A stretch of DNA of 64,000 bases from NCBI GenBank assembly GCA_963837285.1, contig CAWIMS010000005.1, forward strand, positions 1,798,001 through 1,862,000, given 5' to 3'. Below, one piece after another: positions 40,814-49,020 of the stretch (the stretch's first letter is position 1; each line of letters opens with the position of its first letter). The DNA is from Planosporangium sp963837285 (GTDB taxonomy: Bacteria > Actinomycetota > Actinomycetes > Mycobacteriales > Micromonosporaceae). A program made the position numbers and the translations under genes. The notes under the pieces were generated by a model that had not been told where the DNA came from, ran no database searches, and saw only the letters and a list, made by a program, of their open reading frames with translations.

Positions 40814-43586
40814 GCGCGGTAAGGATTCGCTCCGGGTCCAACGGGGTCCGGTCGATGCTGGCGCCGACCAGTGCCAGAGCGTCGGCGACCGCATTGAACA
40901 CGCACGGCAGGGCGCCCACCGCGCCGCCCTGGCCCATGCCCTTGTGGCCGCCAGGGGTCGGGGACGGGGTTTCGATGTGCGCGCATTCCACCGCGGGCGC
41001 CTCGGCCGCGGTCGGCACGGTGTAGTCCGACAGTCCGAGTGTCAACGGACGGCCCTGCTCGTCGTAGCGCACCTCTTCGAACAGCGCACCGCCGATGCCT
41101 TGCAGGACCCCGCCGGCGATCTGCCCCTCGACCACCTTCACGTTGATGATCTTGCCACAGTCCTCGGCGACCACGTACCGCTCGATCTGGACCAGTCCGA
41201 TGTCGCGGTTGACCTCTACCAGGCAGCCGTGGCAGGCGTTGGACCAGGTGACCGGGGGCGCCTTGAACTGGCCGATCGCCTCGAGTCCGCCGGCCCGACC
41301 GCTGGTCTGTGCCGCCTTCGCCAGCTCGGCCCAGGACAATACGCCGGCCGGGTCCAGGCGATCCACGAAGACGCCCCTACCCGGCTCGATCCGGTCGGCG
41401 GGGACCCGGAGCAGCTCGGAAGCGAGTTCCTTCGCCGTCACGAGCAGCTCGGCCGCCGCCGCCCGGCAGGCGCTGCCGGTGATCACGGCGGTGCCACTGG
41501 CTCCGGTGCCCCGGCCGTACGGGGTGGAGCCGGTGTCACCCTGCACCACCCTGACGTCATCCACGTCGAGGTTGAGCTCGCCGGCCACAACTTGAGCCAT
41601 CGTCGTCTCGACACTCTGACCGCCCGAGCCGGTCGCGAGGAACGCGGTGACCGTGCCGTCCTGTTCCACCCGCAGCCGCGCGGTGTCGGTGGAGATCGGG
41701 TCCATCGTGCCGATGCTGGAGGGTTCCACACACACCGCCAGCCCGATGCCGAGCAGCCGACCCTCCTCCTCGAACAGCTGACGCTGGCGCCGCCGGAGCT
41801 CCGCATAGTCGAGCAGCCGGGCGACCTCCTCCAGGGTGTCCGCCGGCGTCACGTGGTCGAGCATCATGCGCGTGGGCAGGGTGTACGGGAGCTCATCGGC
41901 GGAGACGACGTTGCGGCGCCGCAGTTCCAGCGGATCGAGCCCGACCGCGCGGGCGACCTCGTCCATCATCTGCTCGCGCGCGACGGTCGCGAACGCCCAC
42001 GGCCCGCGGTACGCCCCGCGCGGGCAGGTGTTGGTGCGCACCGAGCGAAAGCGGAAGGCGTGGTGTGGAACCCGGTAGGGTCCGGTGAACATCATGCCGA
42101 CGAACGGCCCGGCCTTACTGATCACGCCGGTCGGGTAGGCGCCGGTGTCCTCGAGGTGGTCCAGATAGGACCCGAGGAAGTGCCCGTCCTCATCCAGCGC
42201 GAAGGTTCCGGTGCCGATGTCGCTGCGGGCATGGGTGGACGCCGTGAAGTTCTCCTGCCCGTCCTCTATCCATTTGATCGTGCGGCCGAGCACGCGCGAG
42301 GCGAGCGTCACGGTCAGCTCGTCCCGGCCGGTCCAGAACTTCTGCCCGAAGCTACCGCCCACGTCGCGGGCGGTGACGCGCACGTGCTCGGCCGGCACGC
42401 CGGTGACCCTGGACATCGCCAGCTTCGCCTCGTGTGGGTTCTGCGTAGAGATGTTGGCCCAGAGTTCGCCGGTGTCCGGATCGTAGGAGGCCACCACGCC
42501 CCGTGTCTCCAGCGGCGCGTTGGCCTGCCGCTGCTGGCGGAAGGTGGCGCGCACGATGTGCGGCGAATCTTCCAGCGCGCGGCGCAGCTTCGGCCGGACC
42601 GGAGACACCACCTCGTTGCAGAGGTTGGATCCGGTCTCCGGGTACACGAGTCCCGCGGCCTCGTCCGCGGCGGTCTCCGGGTCGAGCACCGGGCCGATCG
42701 GCTCGATCTCGACGTCGATCAGCTCCAGCGCGTCCTCGGCCACATAGCGGTCCCGCGCCACGACCAGAGCCAGCGGCTCGCCCGCAAAATGCACCCGGTC
42801 CTGTACCAGGGGCAGCAGCCGCGGGTCGTCGTCGTCCAGCCTGGGCGTGGGCTGCATCGGGCCGGCATGGTGGTTCAGGTCGGCGGCGGTGAGCACCGCG
42901 ACAACGCCGTCGAGGTCCTGCGCCGCGCGCACGTCGAGGCGCGTGATCCGCCCCGACGCGACGGGGCTACGCAGGAATGCGGCCTGCAGCGTCTCGGGCA
43001 GGCACACGTCGTTCACGAACTCGCCGCGGCCCGTGAGCAGGCGCAGGTCCTCCCGCCGCCGCAGAGCCTGCTTCTCCCCTTGCGGCTGCTCCTCCCCCGC
43101 TGGTGACGGCGATGCCCCACCGGCGGCGGCACGGGTCACCGCCTTGATGATGTTGGTGTACCCGGTGCAGCGGCACAGGTTTCCACACAGCCCGGCCCGG
43201 ATCTCCGGCTCGCTCGGCGTGGCCTGTTCCCTGAGTAGCTCGGTGCCCCGCATCAGAAAACCTGGCGTGCAGTATCCACATTGGATCCCATGCTCGGCCT
43301 GCAAGGCCTCCGCCAGGGGCGAGATGCCACCATCCGGGCCTTCCAGGCCCTCCACCGTCTGGATCTCCGCGCCATCCGCCTGCACCGCGAGCACCAGACA
43401 GGACAGCACCGTGGCGCCGTCCATCGACACCGTGCATGCGCCGCAGACCCCTTGCTCGCAGCCGAGATGGGTGGCGGTGAGTCCACAGTCCTCGCGCAGG
43501 AAGTCGGCCAGCGTGGTCCGCGGCGTCGTACTGGTGCGCACGCGGTGACCGTTTACGACCATGTCCACATCGATGTGCTCAGGCAT
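40785..43586 (-). CDS. Molybdenum hydroxylase, fused [2Fe-2S] + Mo-binding subunit
   Basis: A 933-residue fusion. Residues 1-160 are the iron-sulfur subunit: 'HLGCEQGVCGACTVSMDG' for the plant-type cluster, 'QCGYCTPGFLM' and 'GLCGNLCRCTGY' for the second. Residues about 170-930 are the molybdopterin subunit with 'VTARDVGGSFGQKFWTGRDE', 'RGAYRGPW' and 'PGGHKGMGQGGAVGALP'. In relatives the last motif is GxGE, where the Glu is the catalytic base; here it is Gln. Family members hydroxylate the carbon next to N in heteroaromatics (quinoline, quinaldate, isoquinoline, nicotinate) or oxidise aldehydes. With the FAD subunit (8-bp overlap upstream) it makes a complete enzyme. Confidence 0.92.
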   Translation of the reverse strand: MPEHIDVDMVVNGHRVRTSTTPRTTLADFLREDCGLTATHLGCEQGVCGACTVSMDGATVLSCLVLAVQADGAEIQTVEGLEGPDGGISPLAEALQAEHGIQCGYCTPGFLMRGTELLREQATPSEPEIRAGLCGNLCRCTGYTNIIKAVTRAAAGGASPSPAGEEQPQGEKQALRRREDLRLLTGRGEFVNDVCLPETLQAAFLRSPVASGRITRLDVRAAQDLDGVVAVLTAADLNHHAGPMQPTPRLDDDDPRLLPLVQDRVHFAGEPLALVVARDRYVAEDALELIDVEIEPIGPVLDPETAADEAAGLVYPETGSNLCNEVVSPVRPKLRRALEDSPHIVRATFRQQRQANAPLETRGVVASYDPDTGELWANISTQNPHEAKLAMSRVTGVPAEHVRVTARDVGGSFGQKFWTGRDELTVTLASRVLGRTIKWIEDGQENFTASTHARSDIGTGTFALDEDGHFLGSYLDHLEDTGAYPTGVISKAGPFVGMMFTGPYRVPHHAFRFRSVRTNTCPRGAYRGPWAFATVAREQMMDEVARAVGLDPLELRRRNVVSADELPYTLPTRMMLDHVTPADTLEEVARLLDYAELRRRQRQLFEEEGRLLGIGLAVCVEPSSIGTMDPISTDTARLRVEQDGTVTAFLATGSGGQSVETTMAQVVAGELNLDVDDVRVVQGDTGSTPYGRGTGASGTAVITGSACRAAAAELLVTAKELASELLRVPADRIEPGRGVFVDRLDPAGVLSWAELAKAAQTSGRAGGLEAIGQFKAPPVTWSNACHGCLVEVNRDIGLVQIERYVVAEDCGKIINVKVVEGQIAGGVLQGIGGALFEEVRYDEQGRPLTLGLSDYTVPTAAEAPAVECAHIETPSPTPGGHKGMGQGGAVGALPCVFNAVADALALVGASIDRTPLDPERILTALSEAGSGSR

Positions 43587-44418
43587 GCGTCACCTTGTTT
43601 CGTGCCGTAGCTACCGCTCGTGCGATCGCGCCGCGTGCCAGCGTGCGTCGGGTGGCTCCGCGGATTCCGTGCGTGTCCGGTGGGTCCAGCCCGGCCACCG
43701 CCGCGTCCGCGACCTCGTCCGGAGTGGCGCCGCGGACCAACGCCGTTTCCGCTTCCGCTGAACGCACCGGCGTCGGTGCCACCCCGAACACCACCAACCT
43801 GCCGGTATCCACACCGAGGACGACAACGGCGCCCGCCAGCGCGAGACCGGTGGACCGCTGAGTGATCTTCTCGATGGCGAAGGCCAGAGGTTCGGACCAC
43901 GTCGGGAACTCGACCGCGGCGAGCAGCTCCGTGTCGCTCAGGGCGGTCTGGTGTGCACCGAGGAAGAACTCGGCGGCCGGCAGGTGCCGGACCCGGTCGC
44001 CCCGCAGTTCGACACGTGCTCCCAGCGCGACTGCCACCGCCGGGTACTCGGCGGCGGGATCCGCGTACGCCAGCGCGCCACCCACCGTGGCTCGGTTTCG
44101 CACCTGGACCGGCCCAGCGAGCGCGGTCGCCGTGGACAGCAGTGGCGCGGTGGCGCGCACCGCCGGATCGTTCTCGACATGTCGCAGCCGGGTCAGCGCA
44201 CCGATCCTCAGCCCGGATTCAGTCTGCGTCACGAATGACAGCTCGGACACCCGGTTGAGATCGATCATCTGCCGGTCGCGTATCTTCCGGCTCGCCATGA
44301 GCGGCATCAGCGCCTGCCCGCCGGCGAGGAGCCGGGCCTGGTCGCCGTGTTCGGCCAACAGGGCGATGGCATCCCCGGCGCTGGTCGGAGCATGGTAAGC
44401 AAACCGGGCAGGTTTCAC
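43579..44418 (-). CDS. FAD-binding subunit of molybdenum hydroxylase (CoxM-like)
   Basis: A 279-residue protein of the CO-dehydrogenase medium-subunit family: 'GDQARLLAGGQALMPLMASR' (first FAD motif, AGGQxLxPLM), 'GLRIGALTRLRHVENDP', 'VQVRNRATVGGALAYADPAA' (second FAD motif, NRATVGG). It passes electrons from the iron-sulfur centres. I place the start at GTG 44418 (GGGAGG upstream) because residues before it are not conserved-looking. It overlaps the start of the large subunit by 8 bp. Confidence 0.92.
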   Translation of the reverse strand: MKPARFAYHAPTSAGDAIALLAEHGDQARLLAGGQALMPLMASRKIRDRQMIDLNRVSELSFVTQTESGLRIGALTRLRHVENDPAVRATAPLLSTATALAGPVQVRNRATVGGALAYADPAAEYPAVAVALGARVELRGDRVRHLPAAEFFLGAHQTALSDTELLAAVEFPTWSEPLAFAIEKITQRSTGLALAGAVVVLGVDTGRLVVFGVAPTPVRSAEAETALVRGATPDEVADAAVAGLDPPDTHGIRGATRRTLARGAIARAVATARNKVTHA

Positions 44419-44517
44419 GTCTGAGCCACCTCCCACGTCGTGGCGGACCATATCCAGCTTGGGATTTCACGGTCAAGGACCGTTGCCGCCCGGCGACCGT
44501 CCAGCGTGGACACCCGT

Positions 44518-45963
44518 TCAGCCGACCGTGTAGGAGGCCAGGAACTCCTCCACGTCCGCGACCGGCTTCTCGTAGCCGTAGTTGCGATAGGCGTAGCCCT
44601 TCGCGACGAAGGGCGCGCCCGCGTAGAACATCTCGTACTGGTGGTGCCGGCCGGCGAACTCCGATCCGACGGCGTCCCACACGAGCTTGAAGAGCTTGAC
44701 GCGGTCCTCGGCGTCGACGCCCGGGGACTGGACGTAGCGGTCGATGTCCTTGCGCGTCGCCGGATTGATCATGTCTTTCACGCTCGCCGGTAACTGGAGT
44801 ACGCCACCGCCCGCGAGATCGCGCACGATCGCCAGGACGCGTGGGTATATCTCGGCCTGCAACCCCATGGCGCCGTAGAGCGCTCGCGGGTCGGGTCGCC
44901 ACATTCCGTTCCCGTCCGGAGCGGCCTGGTACTCGGCGGCCATGACCGCGGACTCCACGACCGAGGCCAGGCTGGCGAGTTCGCCGAGCTTCTCCTGGAC
45001 TCCGGGGATGCGATCCACCCCGTTGACGGCGGCGATCTTCCGGGCGAGCCCGAGGATGAACTGAAGCTTCGCCACGAACCGGATCTGGGCCTGGCTGTTG
45101 CCCATGACGTGGGCGCCAGTGTCGAAGAACTGCCTGCGCAGGCCCGCGACGTCCCGGTCGACCAGCACCCGGTCCCAGCTGACGAGCACGTCGTCGAAGA
45201 CCACGAGGGCGTCGGTCTCGTCGTAGCGGCTGGACAGTGGGTAGTCGTAGGCGCTGGTCGCCTCGGTCGCGTAGGACCGCCGGCAGTACAGCTTCATCCC
45301 CTCGGTGGCCATCGGTAGCATGAAGCTCACCGCGAAGTTCCGATCCTCCGGAGCCAGCGGTTTGATGCATGAGATCAGGATCTCGTCGGCGACCGAGGCA
45401 CCTGTCGCCAGCATCTGCGCACCGCGGACGACGATTCCCTCCGGCCGCTCCTCGACAACCCCGGCCTGGATGAAGTCCTCGTCCCAGTCGTGGGCCGTGG
45501 TCGCCCGGGAGAACTGGGGCGGAATCAGCGCGTACGAGGCGAACAGGCTGCCGTCGAGGAGCCGCCGGTAGTGGGCCGAGACGTTGGCCGCGAAGTCATG
45601 TGGTTCCCTGGCGAACGCCTGCGGGCAGGACGCGAAGCCGGCCAGGAACGCGCCCACGTGGTCGGGACCGCGGCCCACCCAGCCATGCGTGTGCCGCGCC
45701 CAGATCTCGATGGCCCTGCGTCGGGCCGCCAGCTCCTCACGGGACCGGGGGATGCAGAAGACGCGGTTGGCCTCCTGACCGGTCTCGGGGGCGGTGTAGG
45801 TCATGTCGTTACGCGGGTCCGCGGCGAGGTCGTAGAGCTCGGCGATGGTGCGGGCCACCGGAGCGAAGGCCGGATGGCTGGTCACGTCGCGCACGCGCTC
45901 ACCGTCGAGGTAGATCTCCCGGCCATCGTTCAGCGATGCTAGGTAGTCGTCTCCTTTGCGCAT
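44518..45963 (-). CDS. HpaB-family FADH2-dependent aromatic monooxygenase
   Basis: A 481-residue protein: 'MRKGDDYLASLNDGREIYLD' (the 'Y..SL.DGR.V...G' opening of 4-hydroxyphenylacetate 3-monooxygenases), 'YALIPPQFSRATTAHDWDED', 'GIVVRGAQMLATGASVADEI' and 'DALVVFDDVLVSWDRVLVDR'. The family is the acyl-CoA-dehydrogenase-fold, two-component oxygenase that hydroxylates phenols ortho to an OH (compare SgcC). No flavin reductase partner is encoded here; it would come from elsewhere. The ribosome site GAGGAGG is strong. With the family 3 O-methyltransferase it could make and cap a catechol on the aryl unit. Confidence 0.92.
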   Translation of the reverse strand: MRKGDDYLASLNDGREIYLDGERVRDVTSHPAFAPVARTIAELYDLAADPRNDMTYTAPETGQEANRVFCIPRSREELAARRRAIEIWARHTHGWVGRGPDHVGAFLAGFASCPQAFAREPHDFAANVSAHYRRLLDGSLFASYALIPPQFSRATTAHDWDEDFIQAGVVEERPEGIVVRGAQMLATGASVADEILISCIKPLAPEDRNFAVSFMLPMATEGMKLYCRRSYATEATSAYDYPLSSRYDETDALVVFDDVLVSWDRVLVDRDVAGLRRQFFDTGAHVMGNSQAQIRFVAKLQFILGLARKIAAVNGVDRIPGVQEKLGELASLASVVESAVMAAEYQAAPDGNGMWRPDPRALYGAMGLQAEIYPRVLAIVRDLAGGGVLQLPASVKDMINPATRKDIDRYVQSPGVDAEDRVKLFKLVWDAVGSEFAGRHHQYEMFYAGAPFVAKGYAYRNYGYEKPVADVEEFLASYTVG

Positions 45964-46224
45964 CAGAGCCTCCTCGGGGCTTGGGTCGCGGCCGCGGTCT
46001 CGGAGAAGTACCGCACAAGCCTACGAGGAACCAGCCCCGGAGTCTGTGACGACGTGTTGCGCGGAGGCCCGGTGACAACGAGCCTGCGTGGCGCACATGG
46101 CGATTCCCCACTAGCCTCCCTTCACAAGAGTCGGACGGATGGCCGACCGCGGATACTGCCGCCTGATGCGACGCGCAGCCGTCCTTTGTTGAGAGTTGCC
46201 GCGACCCCCGAAGGGGACGATCCC

Positions 46225-47490
46225 GTGCTCGGACTTGCCCAACGTGCGGTGGAGATGAAGTGGCCGTTGCTGCCGCTACGTCCGATCGCCGGTCGCTACA
46301 ACCCGTACGGTCCGTCGTACATCCGGGATCCGTACCCGGAGCTTGACCGGCTGCGTGCCGCCGCGCCGGTCTACTACAGCAAGGTGACCGGCTCCTATGT
46401 GATCAGCAGCCACGCACTGGCGACGGAGGCGCTCAGCGACCGCCGGTACACGTCCAACCGCAAGGCCGACACGTCCCTGCGCAGTCGCATGTTCTTTCGC
46501 CTCGCCAAGTTCAGCAAGGTCGACGAGAAGGCGCTCGACGACACGTTGACCAACGTGCCCGACGATATGCACGAGCAAATGCGAAAGGCGATCAGCTACG
46601 ACTTCGGCAAGCGGCGGATCACCGAGCTTCTGCCCCGGATCGAGTTCTGGGTGGACAAGCTGCTCGATGACGCCGCCGCCCGCGGCCGCATCGACCTGAT
46701 CGCTGACTTCTCCGCCAAACTGCCGGTCCTGGTCGTCGCTGAACTGCTCGGGTTCCCGCCGCAGGACGCGCGCCAACTCCAGGACTGGTCAGACAGCTAT
46801 CTGGTGCTTGTCGACCCCATGATCAAAGACGCCGGCATCGCGCGGATGAACGGCGCCTTCCGCCAGTTCGACCCTTACATCGCCGATACGTTGCGCCGAA
46901 AGCGGGCCGAGCCCGGGGACGACCTGATCACCCGGCTGTTGGAGCGACACGACAACGGCGAGTTCGACGACGGCCAGCTGCGGGTCCTCATCATGATGCT
47001 CGTCATCGCCGGGCACGAGGTCATCACCAACCTCCTGGGTAACGCGGTGGCCAGCCTTCTTCGATTCCCCGATCAACGCAAGCGGCTGCGCGAAGAGCCG
47101 GAGTTGATGCCGATGGCGATCGAGGAGTTCATCCGGTTCGAGTCGCCGATCCAGGCGGCATGGCGCATCGCGAAAGAGGACATCGAGATCGGGGGCGTCA
47201 GGGTTCCGGCGCGACGGGCGATCACCGTGCTGATCGGCGGGGCGAACAACGATCCCGATCAGTTCACGGACCCGCGTCGACTCGACGTCGGCCGCGCCGA
47301 CAACCGGCACCTGGGATTCGCCCTGGGCTCGCACTACTGCGCCGGCCCCTGGCTCGCGCGGATCGAAGGGGCGGCCGCGCTGTCGCGCTTCCTGGAGCGC
47401 TTCCCGGACTTCCGCGGTGATGTGGACACCTTGAAATGGAAGCCCGCCGCCGGTCTGCGTGGGCTCTACGAGCTGCCGCTGGCCCTGTGA
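46225..47490 (+). CDS. Cytochrome P450 with Val at the I-helix Thr (P450 D)
   Basis: A 421-residue P450: ExxR 'IEEFIRFESP', haem loop 'LGFALGSHYCAGPWLARIE'. The I-helix reads A-G-H-E-V-I, so the acid is kept and the conserved Thr is Val. The start is GTG 46225 with AAGGGGA upstream; the longer frame to 46054 has no ribosome site. The next gene, an APH-like kinase, begins inside its stop codon (GTGA), so they form a two-gene unit. The 261-bp gap before it shows no clear operator. Confidence 0.92.
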   Translation: MLGLAQRAVEMKWPLLPLRPIAGRYNPYGPSYIRDPYPELDRLRAAAPVYYSKVTGSYVISSHALATEALSDRRYTSNRKADTSLRSRMFFRLAKFSKVDEKALDDTLTNVPDDMHEQMRKAISYDFGKRRITELLPRIEFWVDKLLDDAAARGRIDLIADFSAKLPVLVVAELLGFPPQDARQLQDWSDSYLVLVDPMIKDAGIARMNGAFRQFDPYIADTLRRKRAEPGDDLITRLLERHDNGEFDDGQLRVLIMMLVIAGHEVITNLLGNAVASLLRFPDQRKRLREEPELMPMAIEEFIRFESPIQAAWRIAKEDIEIGGVRVPARRAITVLIGGANNDPDQFTDPRRLDVGRADNRHLGFALGSHYCAGPWLARIEGAAALSRFLERFPDFRGDVDTLKWKPAAGLRGLYELPLAL

Positions 47491-48539
47491 AAGCACTGCG
47501 TTCGGTCGCGGAGATCACGTCCGAATGGTGCTCCGCCGCCCTCGCCCGATGGATCGGTCCCGCCCGGGTGGCCGACGTGAGGGCCACTCCACTCGGCACG
47601 GGGCAGATGGCCGACACGTACCGGCTGCGCCTGAGCTACCAGCCCGCGAACGCCGGGCCGCCCACCTGCGTGGTGAAGCTCACGGCGGCTTCGTCGGCAA
47701 GCCGCACGGCCGCCAAGGTGACGCGTTCCTACGAGGTCGAGGCGCGGTTCTACCAACACCTCGCCTCGATGCTGCCGGTGCACAGCCCTCGCTGCTACGT
47801 CTCGTGCTACGACGAGCAGACCGGCGCGTTCACGTTGCTCCTCGAGGATGTCGGCGCCGGCCGCGTCGCCGACCAGATCGAGGGATGTGACCCCGGCGAG
47901 GTGGAACGTGCCGTCGATCAGCTCGCGGCGCTGCACGGGCCGATGTGGGGAAACCCCGCACTGGCCTCGCATGCCTGGCTGCCGCGCCACGACGGCCCCG
48001 ACGCCGCCTGGATGGCCTCACTGGTCCGAAGGGTCTACCCCCGCTTCCTGCGCCGGTTCGGGGACCAGCTGAGGCCCCAGGTCGTCGACCTCCTCGATGT
48101 GTTCGTGCCGAAAGTCGAGCGGTACCTTCGTGACCGCCCCGGCCCGCGCACGGTGGTCCACGGTGACTTCCGCGCCGACAACCTTGTCGTCCACGAGGGC
48201 CACATCACCGTGCTGGACTGGCAGACCGCGGCACACGAGCCCGCGGTCACCGATCTCTCGTACTTCCTCGGGGCCAGCGTCGACGTTCCACAGCGACGGG
48301 AGATCGAGCAGTCCGCGGTGCGGCACTACGTCAGGGCGCTGAGCAACTACGGTGTCACCCTGTCCGTCGACGACTGCTGGCGCGACTACCGCCGATACGC
48401 GTTCGGCGGCCTGTTCATGTGCATTGTCGGGTCGACGTTGGTCGCCCAGACCGACCGTGGCGAGGACATGTTCGCAACCATGACGAACAGGCACGGCATG
48501 CACGCCATCGACCTCGACTCCAGCGCGCTTCTCCGCTGA
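47487..48539 (+). CDS. APH/EcKL-like small-molecule kinase
   Basis: A 350-residue phosphotransferase of the aminoglycoside-phosphotransferase fold: 'LGTGQMADTYRLRLSYQ' (nucleotide loop), 'CVVKLTAASSASRTAAKVTR' with the ATP-binding Lys, catalytic 'TVVHGDFRADNLVV' (HGDxxxxN) and 'TVLDWQTAAHEPAVTDLSYF' (metal-binding Asp). Its GTG overlaps the P450 stop. Such pairs suggest that a hydroxyl set by the P450 is phosphorylated, for self-protection or as a leaving group; the acceptor is unknown. It ends 9 bp before the convergent ACP gene. Confidence 0.85.
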   Translation: MKALRSVAEITSEWCSAALARWIGPARVADVRATPLGTGQMADTYRLRLSYQPANAGPPTCVVKLTAASSASRTAAKVTRSYEVEARFYQHLASMLPVHSPRCYVSCYDEQTGAFTLLLEDVGAGRVADQIEGCDPGEVERAVDQLAALHGPMWGNPALASHAWLPRHDGPDAAWMASLVRRVYPRFLRRFGDQLRPQVVDLLDVFVPKVERYLRDRPGPRTVVHGDFRADNLVVHEGHITVLDWQTAAHEPAVTDLSYFLGASVDVPQRREIEQSAVRHYVRALSNYGVTLSVDDCWRDYRRYAFGGLFMCIVGSTLVAQTDRGEDMFATMTNRHGMHAIDLDSSALLR

Positions 48540-48548
48540 ACCTCGACG

Positions 48549-48842
48549 TCAGTCCCGACCGTCGCCCTTGCCAGCGCCCTGCCGCAACAGTTCGAGGACG
48601 AGGTCCTCGATCTCCTCGACCGTGGTGATGTGCTGTACCTGCGCCTGGTCCAGCGGTGGGAGGTCGAACTCATCCTCCAGCGCGAAGCCCAACTCGAGCA
48701 GGGCGAGCGAGTGGTATTCGAGATGCTCGACCAGGTGGGTCGCGCTTGCCTGGACTCCGTCCGGGTTCGGCGCAACTTGCAAGATGATCGATCGGACCTT
48801 CGCCCGAACGTCCGCGTCGGCCGATTTGGCGTCAATGCTCAT
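48549..48842 (-). CDS. Acyl carrier protein
   Basis: A 97-residue acidic carrier, 'MSIDAKSADADVRAKVRSII', with the phosphopantetheine Ser in 'LEYHSLALLELGFALEDEF'. An upstream in-frame ATG at 48914 would add 24 residues; the ATG at 48842 better fits ACP length though both ribosome sites are weak. It is divergent from a fatty-acyl-AMP ligase 178 bp away and is the likely acceptor of that enzyme's acyl group. Confidence 0.88.
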   Translation of the reverse strand: MSIDAKSADADVRAKVRSIILQVAPNPDGVQASATHLVEHLEYHSLALLELGFALEDEFDLPPLDQAQVQHITTVEEIEDLVLELLRQGAGKGDGRD

Positions 48843-49020
48843 TGAGTCTTCGCCACCGTTCTCATCGTCGGTTGGATCCACTGTGCCTATCGCGACAGCT
48901 GTGTTAGTGCGCATGATGACTCAAGCGCAGCCGATCCGACATCCTGAACCTATCGCTACGAGCATCGCACCGAATCCAGGGCTACGGCCAGAAGTCACAA
49001 ACGAAGGAGAAGTGTCCAAA

